From contig NZ_CP080410.1 in NCBI RefSeq assembly GCF_019448255.1, positions 2,170,001 to 2,234,000 of the forward strand: a DNA stretch of 64,000 nt. Reading direction: 5' to 3'. The stretch's first letter is position 1, and each line of letters starts with the position of its first letter. This DNA comes from Qipengyuania flava. Its GTDB lineage: Bacteria; Pseudomonadota; Alphaproteobacteria; Sphingomonadales; Sphingomonadaceae. The position numbers and the translations under genes were made by a program. Shown here piece by piece: positions 33,727-42,157 of the stretch. Below the pieces are notes generated by a model. That model saw nothing but the letters and a program-made list of their open reading frames with translations. It was not told where the DNA came from and searched no databases.

Positions 33727-35085
33727 ATGCGCCTGCCCCTTCTCGCCGCGCTGCTCGGCGCCCTCGCCCTGCCCCAGGCCGTCCATGCCAAGGCGCCGGT
33801 CCTGCCGATGAGCGAGACCGAGCTTGCCGCGCCCGAGATGCCGCCGCTGCTCTCCATGCGCGAGCGGGCCGAGGTGATCGACGCGGTGCTCGCCGAGCGG
33901 CTGGAGACCATCGTGCCGGCGATCATGCGCGAACAGGGCATCGACATGTGGGTGCTGATGGCGCGCGAATATTTCGAGGAGCCGGTCATCGCCACCATGC
34001 TCGATGCGAAGAGCATGGCCGCGCGGCGGCGCACGATCCTCGTCTTCCACGATCCGGGCGAAGGCCAGCCGGTCGAGCGGCTGACCGTCAGCCGCTACGG
34101 GCTGGCCGGCCTGTTCGAGCCTTCCTGGGCGCCCGAGGACGAGCCCGACCAGTGGCAGGCAGTCGCCGACATCATTGCAGAGCGGGATCCCGACCAGATC
34201 GCCATCAACTTTTCCGACCTGAAGGCCTTCGGTGACGGGATGACGCTGAGCCAGTACCGGCTCATGACCGCAGCCCTGCCCGAGACCTATCGCGAGCGCA
34301 TTGTGTCGGGCGAGACGCTCGCCATCCGCTGGCTCGAAAGCCGGACCGATCGCGAGCTGGAAATCTACCCCGGTATCGTACGTATCGCCCACGCGCTGAT
34401 CGCGCGGGCCTTCTCGCGCGAGGTCATCACGCCGGGCGAAACCACCGCGGCCGATGTGCAATGGTGGTACCGCGAAACGCTGGCGAGCCTTGGCCTCACG
34501 CCCTGGTTCCACCCTTCGGTCGGCATCCAGCGCGAGGGCGAGGAAGAGATGCTGCGCGGCGATACGGTGATCCAGCCGGGCGACCTCCTGTGGACCGATT
34601 TCGGCATCACCTACCTGCGGCTTAACACCGATACGCAGCACCTCGCCTATGTCCTGAAACCGGGCGAGACCGAGGCGCCGGAGGGCCTGCGCGAGGGTCT
34701 GAGGCGCACCAACCGCGTCGGCGATATCCTCACCGGGTCATTCCGCGCAGGTGAAAGCGGCAACGAGATCCTGGCCCGTGCGCGGGCGGCGGCGCTTGCC
34801 GAGGGGCTCGATCCCTCGATCTACAGTCATCCTATCGGCTTTCACGGCCACGGTGCGGGCACTTCGATCGGGTTTTGGGACAACCAGGAGGCCGACCCGC
34901 GTGGCGAATATCCCGTACTAGCTGGCACCACCTGGTCGATCGAGTTCACCAACTACTACGAGGTCCCCGAATGGGGCGGCCAGCGCGTCGATTTCCGGTC
35001 GGAAGAAGACGCCTTTTTCGATGGCGAGACCGTGCGCTTCCTCGACGGGCGCCAGACAGAGCTGACGCTGATCCCTTCCGACTGA
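33727..35085 (+). CDS. Exported M24 family metallopeptidase, Xaa-Pro dipeptidase-like
   Basis: A 452-residue exported pita-bread-fold peptidase that probably cleaves X-Pro bonds. A signal peptide ends near AVHA (about 21). The dinuclear metal ligands are recognisable: WTDFGITY and LNTDTQH (Asp pair), GFHGHGAGT (His), TWSIEFTN (Glu) and a final glutamate in RSEEDAFF. ATG 33727 has GGGAG upstream, 24 bases after smc; the open frame further upstream is an smc shadow. The second ligand spacing is slightly unusual, so the exact specificity is open. Confidence 0.88.
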   Translation: MRLPLLAALLGALALPQAVHAKAPVLPMSETELAAPEMPPLLSMRERAEVIDAVLAERLETIVPAIMREQGIDMWVLMAREYFEEPVIATMLDAKSMAARRRTILVFHDPGEGQPVERLTVSRYGLAGLFEPSWAPEDEPDQWQAVADIIAERDPDQIAINFSDLKAFGDGMTLSQYRLMTAALPETYRERIVSGETLAIRWLESRTDRELEIYPGIVRIAHALIARAFSREVITPGETTAADVQWWYRETLASLGLTPWFHPSVGIQREGEEEMLRGDTVIQPGDLLWTDFGITYLRLNTDTQHLAYVLKPGETEAPEGLREGLRRTNRVGDILTGSFRAGESGNEILARARAAALAEGLDPSIYSHPIGFHGHGAGTSIGFWDNQEADPRGEYPVLAGTTWSIEFTNYYEVPEWGGQRVDFRSEEDAFFDGETVRFLDGRQTELTLIPSD

Positions 35086-35088
35086 GCC

Positions 35089-35919
35089 CTAGTGGTCGGA
35101 GTAGCGCAGCAGCACCCAGTCGCGTCCGGTCATCAGGGCGGCCAGTTCCTCGGCCGCGCCTTCGGGAACGTCTGCGTAAAGAGATAGGATCGTCTTCGCC
35201 GCAGCCTCTGCTGTATCCCCATCGAGCGGGGCGTCGGTACCAAAGCTCAGGAAAGAGGAGCCGATCCCGTCCAGTTTGAGCCCGAAATCGCGGTGCAGCC
35301 TTTCCGCGAGGGCGTAGTTCTGCGCCGGCGTCAGGTCGCCATGGAAATAGCCATTGGGGAAGCTGGCCAGCACCTGAGCCGGACGATCGACCGGCGCGAA
35401 CTGGATGAAGAAATCCCGCTCCCTGGCAATCGTGCACACCGTATCGGGATCGCGGTTGGCGCTGAGGACATCGCTTACGACGTCGAGGTCTGTCCACGAG
35501 AGCGCGCCATCGGCAATGCTCCCGTCTTCCCGGCCGACATACGCCATGAAGTTGGCCAGCCGTTCGGGAAACAATTCGGGGCAATCGGCCCGCGGATATT
35601 CGGCATCGTACTTGCTCTGATCGTATCCCGACAGATCGCGGCCCTCGAGATCGTCCAGCTCCATGCCGAAGGACACATGCATACTGGTGTAGTCGGCCTG
35701 GCCGACATCGTCGAAGCCCATGAACACGCAGCGATCGGGATGCGCAGCCTGGTGGTCGCGCAGGATGGCGCGCAGCTCTTCGAAAGTCTGGACGTGCTCT
35801 ACCGTTACGCCGTCGCAGGGCGGCTGTGACACGGCGACCGGGAGTTTCTCCGAAAAAGGCGTGATCGCGACGGGCTTCGGTGCGCCGCCGCCCACCAGCT
35901 TCTTCAGGAAGCCGATCAT
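35089..35919 (-). CDS. Uncharacterised protein downstream of merR
   Basis: A 276-residue soluble protein (MIGFLKKLVGGGAPKPV...) that I cannot place in a family. It has no signal peptide or membrane segment. Acidic, aspartate-rich stretches (MGFDDVGQADYTSMHVSFGMELDD, split at 67-90) and FPNGYFHGDLTPAQNYALAERLHRDFG are its most distinctive parts. Its ATG is one base beyond the merR stop, so it is likely the last gene of the ihfA-merR transcript. It is convergent with the M24 gene, three bases apart. Confidence 0.78.
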   Translation of the reverse strand: MIGFLKKLVGGGAPKPVAITPFSEKLPVAVSQPPCDGVTVEHVQTFEELRAILRDHQAAHPDRCVFMGFDDVGQADYTSMHVSFGMELDDLEGRDLSGYDQSKYDAEYPRADCPELFPERLANFMAYVGREDGSIADGALSWTDLDVVSDVLSANRDPDTVCTIARERDFFIQFAPVDRPAQVLASFPNGYFHGDLTPAQNYALAERLHRDFGLKLDGIGSSFLSFGTDAPLDGDTAEAAAKTILSLYADVPEGAAEELAALMTGRDWVLLRYSDH

Positions 35920-35920
35920 C

Positions 35921-36295
35921 TCAGGCGGCCAGCGCCGCCTTCAGCTCGTCGCGGATGGCCTTCAGCCGGGTGAGCGTGTGCCCTTCGATCGCAGGTGCAG
36001 GAGCCGGCGCGGCCGTTTCCTGTGCGGCGGCCTGCGGATCGGGCGCGCCGCGAAGCGCGGCCTTGGCGCCTTTCAGCGTGTACCCTTCCTGGTTGACCAG
36101 CCGGTCGATCCGTTCGAGCAGCTCGACATCTTCCGGGCGATAGTAGCGGCGTCCACCGCTGCGGGTCAGCGGCTTGAGCATCGGGAACTGCTGTTCCCAA
36201 TAGCGCAGGACATGGGCCTTGATGCCGGTAGCCTTGGCGACTTCGCCGATAGTGCGCAGCGCGCCCTTGTCTTTCCCGTCGTCGAAAACCGCCAT
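35921..36295 (-). CDS. MerR family transcriptional regulator (IHF-linked type)
   Basis: A 124-residue MerR-type DNA-binding protein. The winged helix reads LRTIGEVAKATGIKAHVLRYWEQQFP and GGRRYYRPEDVELLERI; a short Ala/Pro linker and a dimerisation helix end it, with no metal-binding cysteines. This truncated MerR form regularly follows ihfA in alphaproteobacteria. The effector and targets are unknown. It lies 20 bases after ihfA and one base before the next gene. Confidence 0.9.
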   Translation of the reverse strand: MAVFDDGKDKGALRTIGEVAKATGIKAHVLRYWEQQFPMLKPLTRSGGRRYYRPEDVELLERIDRLVNQEGYTLKGAKAALRGAPDPQAAAQETAAPAPAPAIEGHTLTRLKAIRDELKAALAA

Positions 36296-36315
36296 GGCAA
36301 ACCCCGCCTGATGTC

Positions 36316-36621
36316 CTATCCGTTCGCGATACGCTCTTTCAGCAGCTGGCTCGCGCGGAAGGTCATCACGCGGCGCGGCGTGATCGGCACTTCGACCCCG
36401 GTCTTGGGGTTGCGGCCGACGCGTTCCTTCTTGTCGCGGAGCACGAAGCTGCCGAAGCCGGAAATCTTGACGTTTTCGCCATCGGCGAGCGCATCGCTCA
36501 TCTTGTCGAGGATGGCTTCGACCATATCGAGCGATTCCGCCCGGCTGAGGCCCATTTTCCGGTTGATGGTTTCGGCGAGGTCAGCCCTCGTCAGCGTGCC
36601 CACGGAGCGCATTGTATCCAC
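36316..36621 (-). CDS. ihfA: Integration host factor subunit alpha
   Basis: A 101-residue HU/IHF-family nucleoid protein that bends DNA as a heterodimer with IhfB. The core [30 protein letters not shown] and [33 protein letters not shown] contains the intercalating proline and the R-x-GRNPKTG arm. I start at GTG 36621, five bases after GGAAGGA; ATG 36612 is possible, and a GTG at 36642 would add ten residues. fabH lies 118 bases upstream, leaving room for its own promoter. Confidence 0.92.
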   Translation of the reverse strand: MDTMRSVGTLTRADLAETINRKMGLSRAESLDMVEAILDKMSDALADGENVKISGFGSFVLRDKKERVGRNPKTGVEVPITPRRVMTFRASQLLKERIANG

Positions 36622-36738
36622 GTTTATCCTTCCCCCAGACACGACCCTGAGCGAATTGCGACCCGCTGTTGAACTGTGACGGCGATAGAGACATTTGCGT
36701 TATTTCGCAATGCCATGGCTGCGGTTTTCGACCAGCGG

Positions 36739-37704
36739 TTACATGCGCGCGAGCGAAGCACCCCAGGTGAAGCCGCCACCCATCGCTTCGAACACGACGA
36801 GATCGCCCTTCTGGATGCGCCCGTCGCGCATGGCGGTATCAAGCGCGAGCGGCACCGAGGCCGCCGATGTGTTGGCGTGCTGGTCGACCGTGACGACGAC
36901 TTTTTCGGCCGGCAAACCGAGCTTGCGAGCGGTTGCATCGAGGATGCGGGCGTTGGCCTGGTGCGGCACGACCCAGTCGATGTCGCCGGCGCTCATGCCC
37001 GTTTCCTCGAGCACTTCGCCCAGCACATCGGCAAGGTTCACCACGGCGTGGCGGAAGACCTCGCGGCCTTTCATGCGCAAGTGGCCGACCGTGCCCGTGG
37101 TCGAGGGGCCGCCATCGACATAGAGCATGTCCTTGTGCGCGCCTTCGGCGTGGAGCCGGCTGGCGAGGATACCGGGACCGTCCTCGGCCACATCCTGCGC
37201 TTCGAGCACCACGGCGCCCGCACCGTCACCGAACAGGACGCAGGTCGTGCGGTCCTCCCAGTCGAGGATGCGGCTGAAAGTTTCCGCGCCGATCACCAGC
37301 GCCTTTTGCGCCATGCCGGTGCGCAGCAGCGAATCGGCCGTGGCGAGTGCGTAGAGGAAGCCCGAACACACCGCCTGCACGTCGAAAGCCACCCCGCCGC
37401 CGCAGCCGAGCGCGGCCTGCACCTGGGTGGCGGTGGCGGGGAAGGTGTGGTCGGGCGTGGCCGTGGCCAGCACGATAAGACCGATCTCGGACGGATCGAC
37501 GCCGGCCGCTTCCAGCGCCTTGCGCGCCGCTGCGGTGCCGAGCGTCGAGGTCGTTTCGCCCTCGCCCGCAATATAGCGTTGGCGAATGCCGGTGCGCTCG
37601 ACAATCCACTCGTCCGTGGTGTCGACCCGCTGGGCCATCTCTTCGTTGGTGACGCAGGTTTCCGGGAGCGCCGAGCCCGTACCAATGATGACCGAGCGGA
37701 TCAT
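36739..37704 (-). CDS. fabH: FabH, beta-ketoacyl-ACP synthase III
   Basis: A 321-residue enzyme that starts type II fatty acid synthesis by condensing acetyl-CoA with malonyl-ACP. The catalytic triad is visible as C in QAVCSGF (about 111), H in VVPHQAN and N in QHANTSA; the CoA loop [10 protein letters not shown] is also there. It overlaps plsX by ATGA. The order rpmF-plsX-fabH is the classic one and links ribosome, phospholipid and fatty acid synthesis. Confidence 0.97.
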   Translation of the reverse strand: MIRSVIIGTGSALPETCVTNEEMAQRVDTTDEWIVERTGIRQRYIAGEGETTSTLGTAAARKALEAAGVDPSEIGLIVLATATPDHTFPATATQVQAALGCGGGVAFDVQAVCSGFLYALATADSLLRTGMAQKALVIGAETFSRILDWEDRTTCVLFGDGAGAVVLEAQDVAEDGPGILASRLHAEGAHKDMLYVDGGPSTTGTVGHLRMKGREVFRHAVVNLADVLGEVLEETGMSAGDIDWVVPHQANARILDATARKLGLPAEKVVVTVDQHANTSAASVPLALDTAMRDGRIQKGDLVVFEAMGGGFTWGASLARM

Positions 37705-38738
37705 TTTGCCGCGAGGCTGCCCGAGTCGAGCGCGCCCAGGTCTTGCTTGATGCGGTTGGTAATGTCGTCCTCCAGCAGGCGCGCAGCGACTTCGACCGCG
37801 TTGGCGACGCCGAGCGCGTTGGCGCTGCCATGGCTTTTCACCACAACGCCGTTGAGGCCGAGGAAGACCGCGCCATTGTGGTTGTTCGGGTCGAGATGGT
37901 GCTTGAGCAGCTCGGTCGCCGGGCGCGAGACCAGGAAGCCGATCTTCGAACGCAGCGAGCTGGTGAAGGCGCTACGCAGCAGGTCGGTCACGAAGCGTGC
38001 GGTGCCTTCGATCGCCTTCAAGGCGATGTTGCCGGAAAAGCCGTCGGTCACCACGACATCGACGTCGCCGCGGTTGATCTTGTCGGCTTCGACATAGCCT
38101 TCGAAATCCATCGCGAGGCCGGTTGCAGCGCGCAGCGCTTCGGCAGCCGCCTGGATGTCTTCGGTGCCCTTGGTTTCTTCGGTGCCGATGTTGAGCAGGC
38201 GGGTGCGAGGGCGATCACGGCCGGTCACGATGCGCGAATAGGCGGCGCCCATGATCGCGAACTGCACGAGGTTACGCGCGTCGCATTCGCGGTTGGCGCC
38301 AAGGTCCAGCATGACGACATCATCGTCGGTCAACGTGGGCAGCAGCGCGGCGAGCGCGGGGCGATCGAGGCCCGGCATGGTGCGCAGCGCCAGCTTGCTC
38401 ATCGCCATGAGTGCGCCGGTGTTGCCGGCCGAAACGGCAGCGCCGGCATCGCCCTGCTTCACCGCGTTGACGGCAAGGCCCATGCTGGTGGTCTTGGCAC
38501 GGCGAAGCGCGCGGCTCGGCAGCTCGTCGCCGCCGACCACGTCGTCGCAGTGCAGGATTTCCGAAGCGCCGGCCATGCCGGGGTGCGATTCGAGCGCGGC
38601 CTTGATCCGCGTCTCGTCACCGACCAGCAGGAATTTGAACTTGTCGTGGCGATGCCGCGCGAGCGCGGCACCTTCGACCATCACGCGCACGCCTTCATCG
38701 CCGCCCATCGCATCGACAGCGATACGCGGCAGGCTCAT
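37701..38738 (-). CDS. plsX: PlsX, phosphate acyltransferase
   Basis: A 345-residue peripheral membrane enzyme that makes acyl-phosphate from acyl-ACP for PlsY. It begins [24 protein letters not shown], the family hallmark, and has [27 protein letters not shown] and [22 protein letters not shown] 38738 with GGAG upstream is chosen over an in-frame TTG at 38744. It follows rpmF by 27 bases and overlaps fabH. Confidence 0.96.
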   Translation of the reverse strand: MSLPRIAVDAMGGDEGVRVMVEGAALARHRHDKFKFLLVGDETRIKAALESHPGMAGASEILHCDDVVGGDELPSRALRRAKTTSMGLAVNAVKQGDAGAAVSAGNTGALMAMSKLALRTMPGLDRPALAALLPTLTDDDVVMLDLGANRECDARNLVQFAIMGAAYSRIVTGRDRPRTRLLNIGTEETKGTEDIQAAAEALRAATGLAMDFEGYVEADKINRGDVDVVVTDGFSGNIALKAIEGTARFVTDLLRSAFTSSLRSKIGFLVSRPATELLKHHLDPNNHNGAVFLGLNGVVVKSHGSANALGVANAVEVAARLLEDDITNRIKQDLGALDSGSLAAK

Positions 38739-38765
38739 GCGCAATCTCCGACTTGGCTTGTGGTC

Positions 38766-38945
38766 TTAAAGACCGACGGCGATGATTTCGCGGCCGTTGT
38801 AGTATCCGCAGTGCGGGCACAGGTTGTGCGGACGCTTGAGCTCACCACAGTTCGAGCACTCGTGATGCGCTTCGACCTTGAGCGAATCGTGTGCACGGCG
38901 GTTGCCGCGACGGTGGGGCGATACTTTCCTCTTGGGGACGGCCAT
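38766..38945 (-). CDS. rpmF: 50S ribosomal protein L32
   Basis: I translated this 59-residue gene by hand from the minus strand: it begins [19 protein letters not shown] and contains a complete zinc ribbon of CSNC and CPHC, so it is the zinc-containing (C+) form of L32. The stop is TAA at 38766-38768. It leads the rpmF-plsX-fabH transcript. The ATG at 38945 is preceded by an AGG-containing ribosome site in a 240-base gap shared with the divergent MAPEG gene. Confidence 0.96.
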   Translation of the reverse strand: MAVPKRKVSPHRRGNRRAHDSLKVEAHHECSNCGELKRPHNLCPHCGYYNGREIIAVGL

Positions 38946-39185
38946 GGCGGCACCTGTTCCTCAAACAATTACAATCAATTTCGGTGGCCGCCCTAGGGGA
39001 AGCTCCGGGAACGCACAAGAGCGCGTTGAGCCGAATATCCCGTCCGTGGCGGTGAAGGCGCGCGCTATAGCGAAATTCGCGGGGGATGCAACCCGCTACG
39101 CCCACGAGGAAGCGTTGCACGGCGATGCGCATCACCCTAGCACGCAGATGGGTTCGCAAACGAGAGATCACAAGGGAGGGATCGC

Positions 39186-39584
39186 ATGGGAATTTTTCTG
39201 CCCGTTACACTGACCGCAGCGGCGGCAGCGGCCATCATCAACATCTGGCTCGCCGTGCGCGTCGGACAGATGCGCGGCGCCACCAAGACCATCCACGGCG
39301 ACGATGCGGGCGGCCCGCTGACGCGCCGGATGCGCGCGCAGCTGAATTTCGTCGAGAACACGCCCTTCGTGCTGGCGCTGATCGCGGCGATCGAGCTGAC
39401 CGGCAAGGGCGATCCCTGGCTGGCGTGGGTCGCGGGCCTCTACATGCTCGGCCGGGTCGCGCATGGCTTCGGCATGGACGCCGAAACCGGCACCAAGCCG
39501 CGCATGATCGGCACGCTGATCACCATGCTCACCCTGCTCGGCCTCGCCATCGTGGCGGCGCTGATTGCGATGGGTGTGATGTAA
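39186..39584 (+). CDS. MAPEG family membrane protein
   Basis: A 132-residue four-helix membrane protein of the MAPEG superfamily (membrane-associated eicosanoid and glutathione metabolism). Helices are visible at about 2-24, 56-73, 77-95 and 108-130, with the family block RAQLNFVENTPFVLALIAAIEL between. Bacterial members are often glutathione transferase-like, but the activity here is unknown. GGGAGG upstream of ATG 39186 gives a strong start. A hairpin 22 bases after the stop probably ends the transcript. Confidence 0.88.
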   Translation: MGIFLPVTLTAAAAAAIINIWLAVRVGQMRGATKTIHGDDAGGPLTRRMRAQLNFVENTPFVLALIAAIELTGKGDPWLAWVAGLYMLGRVAHGFGMDAETGTKPRMIGTLITMLTLLGLAIVAALIAMGVM

Positions 39585-39605
39585 GAAGGAGTCTTTGTTG
39601 GGTGC

Positions 39606-39633
39606 GCCTTCGACATCCGTCGAAGGCTTGCTT
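39606..39633 (+). terminator. Probable terminator of the MAPEG gene
   Basis: GCCTTCGAC (39606-39614) and GTCGAAGGC (39619-39627) form a perfect nine-pair stem with an ATCC loop, followed by a broken T-run (TTGCTTT). The weak T-tract lowers the certainty, but placement just after the MAPEG stop fits. Confidence 0.55.
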
Positions 39634-39708
39634 TACCGACCCGCTCCCCCACCCGGCCACCCATAGAATACCGTGCCGTGGGTGGCCGGGTGGGGGAGCG
39701 GGGCGGTA
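39634..39708. repeat. Long near-perfect palindrome between convergent genes
   Basis: Left arm 39634-39662 pairs with right arm 39680-39708 over 29 positions with a single mismatch (39639/39703); the inner 22 bases, CCGCTCCCCCACCCGGCCAC plus CC, are perfectly complementary. The loop is about 17 bases. No T-run follows on either side. It resembles a REP-type intergenic element or a bidirectional stop between the MAPEG and MBL genes. Confidence 0.75.
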
Positions 39709-39744
39709 CAGCTAAGGGAAGCGCGGATGCGCTTCCCGCACGCC

Positions 39745-40422
39745 TCAGGAAAGCGCGTAATCGCTCACGAAGGCGTTGGTCTTGCGTTCCTGGCCGAAGG
39801 TGCTGGTCGGGCCGTGGCCGGGGATGAAGGTCACGTCGTCGCCCAGTGGCCACAGCTTCTGCGTGATCGCGTCGATCAAATCCTGGTGATTGCCCATCGG
39901 GAAATCGGTGCGCCCGATGCTGCCCTGGAACAAGACGTCGCCCACGATCGCGAACTTGCTCGGGCGGTGGAAGAAAACCACGTGGCCGGGCGTGTGGCCG
40001 GGGCAGTGGATCACCTCCAGCGTCAGCTCGCCGACTGTCACCGTGTCGCCATCGTCGAGCCAGCGATCGGGCTCGAACACCTGTCCGTTCACTCCGTATT
40101 TCGCGCCGTCCTCGTCGAGGCGGGAGATCCAGAAGCGGTCGCCTTCATGCGGGCCCTCGATTGTGAGGCCCAGCTCCTTCGCCAGCACGCCCGCTTCGCC
40201 ACAATGGTCGATATGGCCGTGAGTGATGAGGATCTTTTCCAGCTCCACCCCGGTCTGCGCGACCGCCGCCTTGAGCTTGTCGAGATCGCCACCCGGATCG
40301 ATCAGCGCGCCCTTCATGGTCTGCGTGCACCAGATCAGCGAGCAGTTCTGCTGCAGCGGGGTTACGGGGACGATTCCGGCGCGCATCGGCGGGCCTGCGG
40401 GTTTTTCGGTCGTATCGGTCAT
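39745..40422 (-). CDS. MBL-fold metallo-hydrolase, glyoxalase II-like
   Basis: A 225-residue metallo-beta-lactamase-fold hydrolase with the zinc motif THGHIDH, later ligands CPGHTPGH and GDVLFQGSIGRTD, and GHGP near the end. It is closest to the short YcbL/GloB-like group that hydrolyses thioesters such as lactoylglutathione. No signal peptide is present from ATG 40422; ATG 40386, nearer to the conserved start of the fold, is an alternative. It is transcribed alone toward the palindrome. Confidence 0.88.
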   Translation of the reverse strand: MTDTTEKPAGPPMRAGIVPVTPLQQNCSLIWCTQTMKGALIDPGGDLDKLKAAVAQTGVELEKILITHGHIDHCGEAGVLAKELGLTIEGPHEGDRFWISRLDEDGAKYGVNGQVFEPDRWLDDGDTVTVGELTLEVIHCPGHTPGHVVFFHRPSKFAIVGDVLFQGSIGRTDFPMGNHQDLIDAITQKLWPLGDDVTFIPGHGPTSTFGQERKTNAFVSDYALS

Positions 40423-40507
40423 CGGTGGAGAAAATGGGCGGCTTCTTGACCGAAGACAAGCGCCAAGTGCCATACGATGCTAGTGAGTGGCCACAAGGAG
40501 AGGTCGG

Positions 40508-40876
40508 ATGAAAACACCGCTAGCGATTCTCGGGAGCGCGCTCGCGCTGGCCGGCTGCCAGACCTACGGCGCCGAGCCCGCCCCAACGACGGCCGTCGCC
40601 AGTGCCGGTGAGGCGCCGCCGCATTACGTCACGGCGATCTGCGGCGAGTGCCATGCGGTGACCGACAATGCCGTCTCGCCCAACCCGCAGGCGCCCGGCT
40701 TTGCCGATATCGCCAACAGCCCGGGCCTGACGCGCGCCACGCTGGTCACCTTCCTGTCGGACGCGCACAATTACCCGATGCAGATGGATGTCGACCTGGT
40801 CGAAGAGGATATCGAGACCATCGCCGACTACATGATGACGCTGCAGTCGGAGGATTACGTGAAGCGGCCGGGCTAG
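40508..40876 (+). CDS. Lipoprotein monohaem c-type cytochrome
   Basis: A 122-residue exported protein that carries both a lipobox (LAGC, cysteine 17) and a single haem motif CGECH at 45-49, with methionines at 91 and 93 as candidate axial ligands. It should therefore be a small membrane-anchored periplasmic electron carrier. The C-terminal part resembles small class I cytochromes. AAGGAG before ATG 40508 supports the start. No oxidase or dehydrogenase gene is adjacent, so its partner is unknown. Confidence 0.85.
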   Translation: MKTPLAILGSALALAGCQTYGAEPAPTTAVASAGEAPPHYVTAICGECHAVTDNAVSPNPQAPGFADIANSPGLTRATLVTFLSDAHNYPMQMDVDLVEEDIETIADYMMTLQSEDYVKRPG

Positions 40877-40880
40877 GATA

Positions 40881-41156
40881 TCACACCAGCTCCAATGCAC
40901 GCAGCGCCAACGCGACTAATGGCACGCCTAGCCAGGCAGAGAACATACCGAAGATTAGGGTGAAGCCGAAGACTTCGTTGGACACCTTGCCACCGCCTAA
41001 CGCGATGAACAGAACCAAGTAGAAGACCGCGAAAGCACCGGCCGTTTGCAGCCAGCTTGCCATCACCATCCCTTTTGCCAGTCCGACCGGAATGAAAACA
41101 AGGAGAGCGAGCACGACCAATCCCTGTCCAGTGCAGGCGCTCTTGAGCCCTTTCAT
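40881..41156 (-). CDS. Small three-helix membrane protein
   Basis: A 91-residue hydrophobic protein with three predicted transmembrane helices (about 11-30, 33-53 and 63-88). No family recognised. Its ATG overlaps the stop of the S24 repressor gene (ATGA), so the two form a transcript under the repressor's own promoter. It ends four bases from the convergent cytochrome gene. Confidence 0.75.
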   Translation of the reverse strand: MKGLKSACTGQGLVVLALLVFIPVGLAKGMVMASWLQTAGAFAVFYLVLFIALGGGKVSNEVFGFTLIFGMFSAWLGVPLVALALRALELV

Positions 41157-41830
41157 ACCCGTCCCCCTTTCCAGACCACGCGGCCGATCACTTCCACCTC
41201 CTCGCGGGCGAGGTCGATGGGGGCGTAGCTGTCGTTGGCGCTGATGAGGGTGATGCGGCCCGGCGCGCTGGCCTGCACCTGCTTGACGTGCAGCGCATCG
41301 CCGATGCGCACGACGTGGATTCCCTCGCCCTGCCGTTTGTTGCGGTCGACGAAAATTTCGTCCCCACTGCGCAGGGTCGGCTCCATGCTGTCCCCCTCAA
41401 CCCGGATCGCGGAAAGGTCCGCGCCTTCCAGCCCCATTTCGCGCAGCCAGCGGCGGCTGAAACGGAAGGCATCGAAGGAAATTTCCTCTGCCGAGAACGC
41501 GCCCGGCCCGGCCGAGGCATCGAGCGCGAGGCGCGGCACTTCAACAAGGTCGTCGAGGCTGGGCGTCGGCGCGTAATCCGCCACCGTGCTGCGCGAGGTG
41601 TCGAAGGGCCGCGTTTGGATCACGCGCGGGGATTTGCCAAGAAATTCCGCGATCTTGCGCAGGTCCGGCTCGTCAAGGTGCCGCGGGCTGCCGCGCGCCA
41701 CATATTGCTGCAGATAGGCCGGATTGCGCCCGATCAGGCGCGAAAGCGCGGCAAGGCTGGTGCCCTGCGCCTTGGCCAGGTCCTGAAGCCGTCCGCGGGC
41801 ATGACGTTCGTCGCGTGAGATGTTTTCCAT
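41153..41830 (-). CDS. Phage-type repressor, HTH plus S24 (LexA-like) peptidase domain
   Basis: A 225-residue repressor with an N-terminal HTH-like region (LAALSRLIGRNPAYLQQYVARG, split at about 26-47) and a C-terminal S24 domain. The catalytic serine is S148 (EGDSMEPTL) and the lysine K183 (HVKQV), and an Ala-Gly bond at 107-108 (ASAGPG) is a plausible self-cleavage site, as in LexA and CI. Loss of repression after DNA damage is thus possible (inference). Two dyads in its 5' gap are probable operators. It is co-transcribed with the small membrane gene downstream and diverges from the 41942 gene. Confidence 0.88.
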   Translation of the reverse strand: MENISRDERHARGRLQDLAKAQGTSLAALSRLIGRNPAYLQQYVARGSPRHLDEPDLRKIAEFLGKSPRVIQTRPFDTSRSTVADYAPTPSLDDLVEVPRLALDASAGPGAFSAEEISFDAFRFSRRWLREMGLEGADLSAIRVEGDSMEPTLRSGDEIFVDRNKRQGEGIHVVRIGDALHVKQVQASAPGRITLISANDSYAPIDLAREEVEVIGRVVWKGGRV

Positions 41831-41836
41831 GAAATT

Positions 41837-41851
41837 TCCTATAGCATAGGA
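41837..41851. promoter_or_regulatory. Operator-like dyad 1
   Basis: TCCTATAGCATAGGA is a perfect dyad with six-base arms around AGC, only 7 bases upstream of the S24 repressor start. Together with the similar dyad at 41856 it suits autoregulation by the repressor. The same TCCTA/TAGGA half-sites occur in both. Confidence 0.6.
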
Positions 41852-41855
41852 TTTT

Positions 41856-41871
41856 TCCTAGACAAGTAGGA
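41856..41871. promoter_or_regulatory. Operator-like dyad 2
   Basis: TCCTAGACAAGTAGGA carries the same TCCTA...TAGGA half-sites as dyad 1 with a six-base centre. The two dyad centres are about 20 bases apart, near two helical turns, so bound dimers would sit on the same DNA face. Confidence 0.55.
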
Positions 41872-41893
41872 TTTCAGTTGGAACATAAGCGGA

Positions 41894-41911
41894 ACGAATC
41901 GCCTGATTCGT
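41894..41911. promoter_or_regulatory. Third dyad before the 41942 gene
   Basis: ACGAATC (41894-41900) and GATTCGT (41905-41911) are perfect inverted arms around GCCT. The sequence differs from the other two dyads, so it may bind another protein or form an RNA hairpin in the leader of the plus-strand gene. Confidence 0.4.
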
Positions 41912-41941
41912 CAAATACGGCAATGATTTGGGGAGTGTTCC

Positions 41942-42157
41942 ATGCTGATCCGCACGATCGAGAAATTCCTACGCCAGCACGATATGGCGGCGACCAAGTT
42001 CGGTCGGCTCGCCGCGCATGACCCGCGATTCGTGCTCGATCTGCGTATGGGCCGCGAACCGCGCGCGCCGACGGAGCAGCGCATCCGCGGCTTCATGGCC
42101 GGGTTCGAAGCCGCGCGCGACGCCGCGCCCGTGCAGGAGATCGCCCATGTCGGTTGA
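41942..42157 (+). CDS. Small HTH-like protein, possible Cro analogue
   Basis: A 71-residue basic protein whose pattern (FLRQHDMAATKFGRLAAHDPRFVLDLRMGREP, split across 9-40, then TEQRIRGFM) looks like a degenerate helix-turn-helix with an XRE-like G-x-xP and a-x-RI-x-x-F end. A divergent position from the S24 repressor suggests a Cro-type role, which is inference. GGGGAG upstream of ATG 41942 supports expression. It overlaps the next gene by 11 bases. Confidence 0.75.
   Translation: MLIRTIEKFLRQHDMAATKFGRLAAHDPRFVLDLRMGREPRAPTEQRIRGFMAGFEAARDAAPVQEIAHVG

Noticed and set aside
36682-36710. Possible ihfA promoter (TTGCGA, 17 bases, TATCGC on the minus strand) with a TTGCG/CGCAA dyad
   Set aside because: The -10 match is only three of six and the dyad arms are short; the gap length suits a promoter but the evidence is not enough.
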